From positions 1 through 8,166 of the forward strand of contig JAICIG010000365.1 in the NCBI GenBank assembly GCA_025924495.1: 8,166 nt of DNA. The letters are read 5' to 3'. Positions 1 to 4,190 of the stretch are shown here, piece by piece. Each line of letters starts with the position of its first letter. Position 1 is the stretch's first letter. The notes beneath the pieces were generated by a model. The model ran no database searches and had not been told where the DNA came from. It saw nothing but the letters and a program-made list of their open reading frames with translations. The position numbers and the translations under genes are program-made. This DNA comes from Pirellulales bacterium (GTDB taxonomy: Bacteria; Planctomycetota; Planctomycetia; Pirellulales; JAICIG01).

Positions 1-317
1 AATTCGACACGCATCTCGGCTTTTGGGATTGAACGATGGTGCCAGATTATCTGCCCCGTCGCGGGTCGAATCACGCCGACCACCTGGCCATTCCAATTTA
101 TTCTTGCCTCGTCATTTAAGAGGCGCTTCGACTGGCCGTAACTGTTGCGCGCGATAATTGCCTCCGCAATGCAGCCGTCCGGAAGAGGAATTGTAATGTC
201 TGCGGTTTCCGAATCACTGCGTTTACGGGTTCTGGCCACCGGCCCCCTGCTGCTGCGGTTGCTGCAAGGGGAAAAGTTGCAGAAGGCGGTCCCGCAGCCG
301 CTACAACTGGGGCCGCG
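1..317 (-). pseudogene. Partial reading frame with a four-cysteine motif; probable continuation of the 301-492 ORF in another frame
   Basis: This minus-strand frame is open from just after a TGA at 318-320 down to the window edge, about 105 codons without a stop. It has no start codon of its own near its beginning, so it is probably the remainder of the gene that starts at 492, one frame away. The first residues carry four cysteines with the spacing C-x2-C-x4-C-x4-C (CSGCGTAFCNFSPC). A basic stretch (ARTRKR) follows, then a more protein-like segment with DGCIAEAIIARNSYGQ, LLNDEARINWNGQVVGV and IRPATGQIIWHH. Third-position GC is high in the first part. The cysteine spacing equals that of a CCHC zinc knuckle with the histidine replaced by cysteine, so metal binding is possible but unproven. 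I do not recognise the family. The protein runs past the left edge. Confidence 0.4.
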
Positions 318-492
318 TCATCGGGCCGAGCGTCCCTTGAACGGATGCGGCGGCGGTATTGAAGCTGGCGACCAGTTCTAGCTGGTAGTTCTGTTGGCCG
401 GGGTGCTGGGCCGTCCCCATGTACTGCTGGCCCATTGGTAGCGCCGTGACTTGGAACTCTTCCTGTTGCGCGAGCCATGCTGAGAATCGCAT
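301..492 (-). CDS. Hypothetical protein, apparently cut short by a one-base frameshift
   Basis: The frame starts at an ATG at 490-492 behind a good purine-rich ribosome binding site (AAAGGAAG, about 8 bases upstream). It encodes 63 residues beginning MRFSAWLAQQEEFQV and ends at a TAG at 301-303. The sequence is rich in Gln in the first half (GQQYMGTAQHPGQQNYQ), then reads ELVASFNTAAASVQGTLG. Near its end lies a run of four C (CGGCCCCAG). Removing one C joins this frame to the long open frame that continues to position 1 and would make a protein of more than 160 residues. The clear start and ribosome binding site make expression of the 5' part plausible. Function is not recognised. Confidence 0.5.
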   Translation of the reverse strand: MRFSAWLAQQEEFQVTALPMGQQYMGTAQHPGQQNYQLELVASFNTAAASVQGTLGPMTRPQL

Positions 493-549
493 TTCTTTCT
501 TCCTTTTAATCCCAAAAGCCTCAATGAGGTTATCAGAGTTCGACAGCGG

Positions 550-767
550 TCAGATGATCTTGTCCCGCTCTAGCACTTGGCGGATCTCCTCCGACCTCTC
601 CATGATGATGCATTTCGGAAACCGATTTGGTCGAGGCCGACGATGTTGCTGAACTCGCTGCGCCCTTCTTCCAATAGGATGATTGAGCGCTCAAAGCCCA
701 GGCGACCCTGAAATAGGCCCGCCTCGTGGATCACGGCAATCGCATCTAAGTTTCGGCAGTATCTCTA
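550..767 (-). pseudogene. C-terminal remnant of a TIR-like predicted nucleotide-binding protein (CAP12/Pycsar-effector type), frameshifted
   Basis: The minus strand from 764 downward reads VIHEAGLFQGRLGFERSI, then LLEEGRSEFSNIVGLDQIGF. From my knowledge of the family this closely resembles the end of the TIR-like domain of predicted nucleotide-binding proteins (PF10137 type), where N/AVxHExGLFQGRLGF, LLEEG..EFSNI.GL.QI.FPK and a terminal EEIR.VLER are hallmarks. After GF the match continues only in a neighbouring frame (PKCIIMERSEEIRQVLERDK, then TGA at 550-552), so one base is missing around 616-620, probably a T of a TTT run. A TAG at 765-767 closes the frame on the N-terminal side, so the front of the protein is lost. 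Full-length relatives act in defence as TIR NADases fused to cyclic-nucleotide sensors, or as stand-alone TIR-like proteins. This copy cannot be functional as read. Confidence 0.7.
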
Positions 768-838
768 GCGGGTTGAAAAAATCAAGCGCGCTTCAATGAA
801 TTCCTCCGAGGAGCACGTTCTTCACGGAGGTTTTTGTC
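765..838 (+). mobile_element. Probable left end and leader of an ISAs1-type insertion sequence
   Basis: This short stretch lies between the broken TIR remnant and the transposase start. It contains TAGCGGGTTGAAAAA at 766-780, which could be the inner part of a terminal inverted repeat, and a ribosome binding site (GGAGG at 826-830) for the transposase ATG at 839. The TIR similarity stops exactly where this segment begins, as expected if the element inserted into the TIR gene. I could not find a matching inverted copy of the end sequence elsewhere in the window, so the right end of the element appears lost. Confidence 0.35.
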
Positions 839-1306
839 ATGTCCCAGCGGTTGACTGCAGTTTTTTCAACGTTTGAAAATCTTACTGATCCGCGCGTTGA
901 GCGAACCCGCCGGCACAAGTTGTTCGACTTGGTCGTCGTCGCTCTTTGCGGGACCATTGCCGGTGGGGATAGTTGCGCAGATATCGAACGCTTCGGCATC
1001 AAGCGACTCGCATGGCTGCGGACGTTCCTACCCCTGGCGAATGGCATCGCCTCGCACGACACGTTTGGCCGCCTGTTCGCCAGGCTCGACCCGGCCAACT
1101 CGGCGCTTGCATTCAATAGTGGTTGGAGGACATGGGCCGGGAAATCGGCGGTCATCGACGAACTCCAGTGCCGCCGGTGCTCGGTTCAGTGCCCGACCCT
1201 TTTCCGGCCGCGAGTGGCGCCTCCTGCTGCTCGTCACGTCCGGTCGGTCGGCGAGACAAGAAAACATCCGGACCAGTGCAGGAAAACACGCGAACATTCG
1301 TCTTAG
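839..1306 (+). CDS. Truncated ISAs1-family transposase (N-terminal domain only)
   Basis: The frame starts at ATG 839 behind GGAGG. Residues 1 to about 90 match the conserved N-terminal DDE_Tnp_1-associated domain of ISAs1-family (H-repeat-like) transposases: LTDPRVERTRRHKLFDLVVV, ALCGTIAGGDSCADIERFG, WLRTFLPLANGIASHDTFGR, LFARLDP. Full-length family members are roughly 370 residues and carry a DDE catalytic domain beginning with an AIDGK-like motif. Here the similarity fades after about residue 105 (GWRTWAGKSAVIDELQ), and the rest of the 155-residue ORF is Arg/Ser/Pro-rich sequence that looks like random translation. The catalytic domain is absent in all frames I inspected downstream. This is an inactive IS remnant that cannot transpose by itself. 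Confidence 0.75.
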   Translation: MSQRLTAVFSTFENLTDPRVERTRRHKLFDLVVVALCGTIAGGDSCADIERFGIKRLAWLRTFLPLANGIASHDTFGRLFARLDPANSALAFNSGWRTWAGKSAVIDELQCRRCSVQCPTLFRPRVAPPAARHVRSVGETRKHPDQCRKTREHSS

Positions 1307-1579
1307 GGGCGGGGCATGCCGAGCGTCAAGTCGCGCACGAGAGGGCGCGTCATTAGGCAGTTGGCGGTGATCCGGCCAAGAAATGCCATGCTGCAGCTGT
1401 CTGATCAGTCGAGATCACTGGGCTATGAAAATCGAGTGATGTTCTTACTGCGAATTTGCCAGCGGCGTGCGCGATCGCGGGGCAGACGTTGTCTGCTTTG
1501 GCCGTTCAGACCCGCGGGATACCGGACGCACCAACAATGGCTCGGCGGCGAATTGGAAGGCTGTTACCCCTAAGCTGCG
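1307..1579. other. Stretch without a convincing gene, downstream of the transposase fragment
   Basis: All frames were examined for the missing transposase catalytic domain or another gene, and nothing was recognisable. One plus-strand frame around 1435-1578 reads CEFASGVRDRGADVVCFGRS and then NNGSAANWKAVTPKLR. This is moderately protein-like but is preceded by a TGA and has no start or ribosome binding site. The stretch is most likely decayed sequence left by the IS and its neighbours. Confidence 0.4.
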
Positions 1580-1585
1580 TTAGGG
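1568..1585. repeat. Perfect 6-bp stem-loop (CCCTAA / TTAGGG)
   Basis: CCCTAA (1568-1573), a six-base spacer and TTAGGG (1580-1585) form a perfect inverted repeat. It overlaps stop codons of open frames on both strands. No T-tract follows on either strand, so it is not a convincing intrinsic terminator. Function is unknown. Confidence 0.35.
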
Positions 1586-1657
1586 ACAATCTTTGTGGCA
1601 ATTCATTTCAATGATTGAAACCAGTGCACTCGTGTCCACGAGCAGACCGATTTCAAT
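1580..1657 (-). pseudogene. Possible PIN-domain (VapC-like) N-terminal fragment
   Basis: The minus strand reads IEIGLLVDTSALVSIIEMN before stopping at TAA (1580-1582). VDTSAL followed by hydrophobic residues and an acidic residue is the classic N-terminus of VapC-type PIN ribonuclease toxins, where the first Asp binds metal. The frame is open further upstream (to at least 1700) but there is no ATG at the expected place; an ATT occupies it. No later PIN motifs follow, so at most about 20 residues of the family survive. A retropepsin-like motif (DTGA) would be the alternative reading, but Ser in place of Gly argues against it. The match is short and could be chance. Confidence 0.25.
1606..1620. 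repeat. 15-base palindrome TTTCAAT-G-ATTGAAA
   Basis: TTTCAAT (1606-1612) and ATTGAAA (1614-1620) form a perfect inverted repeat around a single central G. A third copy of TTTCAAT lies at 1651-1657. Such dyads can be operators. Here the site lies inside the VapC-like fragment, so it may simply be coding sequence. Confidence 0.3.
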
Positions 1658-1699
1658 CCGTCCAATGAACTTCTCCGCTCGATTGCCGATCCGGCCAAT

Positions 1700-2451
1700 T
1701 GAATGACGGGTGCGACGACGCCTACGCATTTTTCACTTCGCGCGACCTCGCCGTCGAGTGAGCCGGCTCAGCTGCCGGGGCCCTTCCCAAGATTTAGCCC
1801 GGTAATTCGAGCAGTGAGGCAGACTTCGGCTCATTGAGTGCCTCGTTCCTCACCATATTTTAGGCCCGCCTCTGCCTTGCCTTGCCGCGGCACGCAGGAC
1901 CGGGTCGGGAGGATCGGCCCTCGAGCATTGGGGGGCGCGTCGCAATCGCCGCGCCGGGAGTCGTACAGCCCGTTGCAAGAGGCGTCCGCTCGCGCGCTTC
2001 GAACTTCGTCATTAGGCCGATAAGCCCTTGGCTGACAGCGACGCTCTTGCCCCCTCCGGCTCGCGCGGCTTGATGACTTCCTTTAAGGCTTGTCCCTTTT
2101 TGGGGATGCGAAAGGCTCCGGGCGTTGAAGTGCGACTCAGGCGCCCGAGGTCTAGTCGCCCGAAAGCGGCATCGCAACAAGAGGCGCGGCGCAACCTGCC
2201 CCGACAGCAATTGCGACGGGCTTAATAACGTGCTATCGCACGATGTTATCCGGCAGGAAGTATTCGGCGCCATCAGAACGGCAACCAGTCGCACCGGATT
2301 AGCAAGCATCGGATCGGGCTCCTCTCCGGCACATGCAATAAGCAGACATCGGGATCGTCTTGCGCAACGCTCGCTAACTCGCCGGAGGAAAGCGCCCTCG
2401 CCCGCTGCCGGCCGGCGGATTCTAGCCGATAAAGGCACTCACCAGACAAAG
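1700..2451. other. Long stretch with no supported gene
   Basis: This GC-rich segment has open frames on both strands, including one minus-strand frame of 192 codons at 1860-2438. Their translations are Arg/Ala/Pro/Ser-rich, lack recognisable motifs and have no ribosome binding site. An imperfect hairpin is visible at 2225-2249: ATAACGTGC, loop TATC, GCAC, a GAT bulge and GTTAT. A 10-base GC palindrome lies at 2407-2416. I see no tRNA, rRNA, known riboswitch or CRISPR repeat. It is probably decayed coding DNA. Confidence 0.45.
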
Positions 2452-2472
2452 AAAAAACCCACGGCAGGTGGG
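2452..2472 (-). terminator. Rho-independent terminator, minus strand
   Basis: On the minus strand CCCAC (2472-2468), a five-base loop CTGCC, and GTGGG (2462-2458) form a stem followed directly by TTTTTTC (2457-2451). This is the standard form of an intrinsic terminator with a short GC-rich stem. It would stop transcription coming from positions above 2472, but no convincing minus-strand gene lies immediately upstream. It may be a leftover of a lost gene or insulate the region from read-through. Confidence 0.55.
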
Positions 2473-2833
2473 GCAGGTACCTGTCGCGGGCGGTGTCGCC
2501 CGAAGGCAACGAGTCGATGGTAAGCAATTGGCGCCTGATGAATCAATATGCCGCAATAGGAAATCGTCGAAATTCTTGCGCGGCCAGCCGATTGCCGCGG
2601 TTTTACCGACGGCAGCGGGGTCCAACTGCCCGCGTGGCCCGCCCGCCGCTGCGCTGGCTCGCTTTACCGGTGGATCGACGATCGGCACGAGTTTCGCTAC
2701 GTCACTCTCCCAAGTCGCGAATGCCGGTTTGATTGGCGTGCCGAGGGTGATTGGCGAGGCGCGCGGCGAAGAAGAGTGGTTTTTCTGAGCGAAACGGCTC
2801 ATATGGTGCGGTTGGGCGCACGTGGTGGCAAAC
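2473..2833. other. Stretch without a convincing gene, holding several small stem-loops
   Basis: The 10-base palindrome CAGGTACCTG (2474-2483) and the hairpin CGGGCG-GTGT-CGCCCG (2487-2502) sit directly beside the terminator. Two further perfect 5-bp hairpins, TGAGC-GAAACG-GCTCA (2786-2801) and GTGCG-GTTGGG-CGCAC (2806-2821), lie in tandem just before the small ORF at 2834. Open frames on both strands (for example a minus-strand frame ending at 2422) have no recognisable family and no ribosome binding site. Confidence 0.4.
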
Positions 2834-3091
2834 ATGGACGGAGAATTGGTAGAAATCGTCTTGCGCTTTCAGAAGCTGCAGGATAGTGCAATTAGGCTAG
2901 AGTCGCGACTTGGCGAGTTGCCGCTTCGCCGCACCCAAGAAGAGCTAGCGTCTCTTCGGACTGCGATACTCGAAGAGATCGATCGAAGCACGGAACGTCA
3001 GCCTGCATTGCCGAAAGATGACCAGCCTGCCAATGCGCCGCAGTCGGCAATTCGGCTAGAATACGTATCGCAAGTGGCGAGTACAGACTAA
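2834..3091 (+). CDS. Small hypothetical protein with helical, coiled-coil-like N-terminus
   Basis: I chose ATG 2834, although the frame also allows GTG at 2822. The product is 85 residues. Residues 1 to about 55 are strongly helical and charged (ELVEIVLRFQKLQDSAIRLE, RRTQEELASLRTAILEEID) with heptad-like Leu/Ile spacing. The C-terminal third is Pro/Gln-rich and probably disordered. There is no signal peptide or membrane segment. The upstream region has only a weak GGTGG as a possible ribosome binding site and two tandem hairpins. Codon use looks natural rather than random, but without a recognised family this remains a modest call. It could be a regulator or assembly accessory peptide; nothing in the sequence decides this. 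Confidence 0.4.
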   Translation: MDGELVEIVLRFQKLQDSAIRLESRLGELPLRRTQEELASLRTAILEEIDRSTERQPALPKDDQPANAPQSAIRLEYVSQVASTD

Positions 3092-3524
3092 CCGGTTGTC
3101 TGGGGCAATGATGCTGCCAATGAGCCATGGACGGCTCGCAACCGGCTTCCGCGCCGGCGTCCTAATCGGCCAGTCAGTCGAACAACTTGCGGTTGAGCGC
3201 TGTTCGCCGATAGCTGGTCGGACCGCAGCGCACAGCTACCGGAGTTTGGTCAAGCAACGTTTGGCACACGATCACACATGCTGTGCCACTCAGTCATCTC
3301 CATGTCATAACCGGCGCTATGCAGCTTGAAAGTCTCAATGCTGATGGAGGGACGTAGATATAAAAGCCCCCGAACATCAGCGCACCGGCGACCGAAGTCC
3401 ACCCGTTGCGCCGACGGCGCTCGGCGACTCGTTGAGCTTGCTGACGTGAATGAAAGCCAGCGGCAATGACCCCGTGAACCATGAAGCCAACTTTAATGTG
3501 AGGAGGCCATGTCGATCAGCCGGT
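3092..3524. other. Mostly non-coding spacer between the small plus-strand ORF and the minus-strand gene block
   Basis: The two flanking genes point toward this spacer. Only one small minus-strand ORF (3294-3482) is worth listing. No T-tract terminator was seen here for either flanking gene. An AGGAGG followed by ATG at 3509 on the plus strand opens a 31-codon frame that runs antisense into the end of the eRF1-like gene; it is probably not a gene. Confidence 0.4.
3294..3482 (-). CDS. Possible small membrane peptide, doubtful
   Basis: This 62-residue ORF starts at ATG 3480-3482. It has a basic N-terminal half (HSRQQAQRVAERRRRNGW) followed by one plausible membrane segment (TSVAGALMFGGFYIYVPP), compatible with a positive-inside single-pass peptide. 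There is no ribosome binding site in front of the ATG and no family that I recognise. It lies 42 bases downstream of the eRF1-like gene on the same strand. It could equally be a chance ORF. Confidence 0.22.
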   Translation of the reverse strand: MVHGVIAAGFHSRQQAQRVAERRRRNGWTSVAGALMFGGFYIYVPPSALRLSSCIAPVMTWR

Positions 3525-4010
3525 CTACTTTCCGGTTTTTCTCGTACGTTTTCCCCCTGCAGGCTTCGCCCCTAGTTTCGGGGCGACGGATTTCCGCGCG
3601 GTAGCTGGGGCGAAATGCGCGCGCACCTTGGCGGCCAACTGGCGATCCGTCATTTTGTCGGCGGTTTCCAACTCCACCGAAAGACCGCGAACTTTCTTCG
3701 CCTTAATGTGCTTACTCAACTCTCCCTTGGCCTCGCCTGGACCGACGATTAACAGCGAGTCGGCGCCGCGAATGCAAGTCAGCACGTCGTCATAGGTTTT
3801 TTTGCGGTCGCCCCCGAGCTTTCGTTCTCGCCGGTCTTCCGCAATGAAGTCGTTCGGCGTGTACTTGTTCTTTGAACGGGATCCAGCCGCAGGACGGGCA
3901 GGCTGTTCCACGCCTGATTTGAACTTCTTGAGTTCCGGGCCCGCTTCCGCAAGCAGCACCACGATGGCCTGCTTGTGGTCGATCCAGGCTCCGGCTTTCT
4001 TAGTCGCCAT
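3525..4010 (-). CDS. eRF1/pelota-like (baeRF-type) protein, putative translation or ribosome-associated factor
   Basis: The product is 161 residues from ATG 4008-4010, with a weak purine-rich ribosome binding site (AGAAAGG). The N-terminal WIDHKQAIVVLL (residues 9-20) and the core with YDDVLTCIRGADSLLIVGPG, EAKGELSKHIK, ETADKMTDRQLAAKVRAHF resemble the single-domain bacterial relatives of archaeal/eukaryotic release factor domain 3 (baeRF or 'translational machinery' proteins). In these a conserved GPGEAK loop follows a beta strand. The C-terminus is a basic Lys/Arg/Gly/Pro tail (residues about 143-161), suggesting RNA or ribosome contact. Family members are poorly characterised; roles in ribosome rescue or stress are inferred from homology only. 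The gene is 180 bases downstream of the transporter, with its own candidate promoter, and is the last gene of the minus-strand block. Confidence 0.7.
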   Translation of the reverse strand: MATKKAGAWIDHKQAIVVLLAEAGPELKKFKSGVEQPARPAAGSRSKNKYTPNDFIAEDRRERKLGGDRKKTYDDVLTCIRGADSLLIVGPGEAKGELSKHIKAKKVRGLSVELETADKMTDRQLAAKVRAHFAPATARKSVAPKLGAKPAGGKRTRKTGK

Positions 4011-4025
4011 TGCCTGCGCCTTTCT

Positions 4026-4037
4026 CGATTCGAATCG
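4026..4037. promoter_or_regulatory. 12-base perfect palindrome just upstream of the eRF1-like gene
   Basis: CGATTCGAATCG (4026-4037) is a perfect palindrome 15 bases upstream of the start codon, next to the ribosome binding site and within the 5' leader predicted from the TATAAT box. It could be an operator or a short hairpin masking translation initiation. No second copy was found in the window. Confidence 0.35.
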
Positions 4038-4073
4038 GACGTTTTCTTGAGGATGTCATTTTAGATTGTCGAA

Positions 4074-4079
4074 ATTATA
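4074..4079 (-). promoter_or_regulatory. Candidate -10 box (TATAAT) for the eRF1-like gene
   Basis: The minus strand carries a perfect TATAAT at 4079-4074, about 63 bases upstream of the start codon in an AT-rich island. There is no good TTGACA at the usual 17-base distance, and the preceding TG is one base off the extended -10 position. It is a plausible but weak promoter call. Confidence 0.35.
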
Positions 4080-4105
4080 ATCACTTCGCCGCAATGATCG
4101 CGAAT

Positions 4106-4165
4106 CGGGGAATTCTCCCCGCAAAAGCCTTTCTGAGACGTGCCAACGTCGAGCCTTAGTGCTCG
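4106..4165. other. Two stem-loops downstream of the transporter gene, no T-tract
   Basis: CGAGC-CTTAGT-GCTCG (4150-4165) and CGGGGA-ATTC-TCCCCG (4106-4121) are perfect small inverted repeats between the transporter stop and the eRF1-like gene. Neither is followed by a run of T on the minus strand, so they are not classical intrinsic terminators. They may stabilise the 3' end of the operon transcript or weakly attenuate read-through. Confidence 0.35.
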
Positions 4166-4190
4166 CCTTCGTTAAGACTCTCATGCTTGA

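Noticed and set aside
116..478. A 120-codon minus-strand frame overlapping the left-edge gene
   Set aside because: It is Ala/Arg/Pro-rich with no ribosome binding site. The neighbouring frames give a better start (492) and more protein-like sequence.
1594..1660. ATTGAAAC and TTTCAATCC strings resembling CRISPR repeat ends
   Set aside because: Only isolated short copies without regular spacing or a full repeat; no array.
2221..2250. Hairpin with AAC/GTT ends that could suggest an integron attC site
   Set aside because: The core sites do not match RYYYAAC/GTTRRRY and there is no integrase or cassette structure.
1860..2438. A 192-codon minus-strand frame
   Set aside because: No recognisable motif, no ribosome binding site and biased composition; several other frames are open over the same GC-rich DNA.
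2422..2835. A 137-codon minus-strand frame
   Set aside because: It runs through the terminator hairpin and T-tract and has no recognisable family, so it is unlikely to be coding.
3501..3604. Plus-strand ATG at 3509 behind AGGAGG, 31 codons
   Set aside because: The peptide is antisense to the end of the eRF1-like gene and has no recognisable features; the strong ribosome binding site may be chance.
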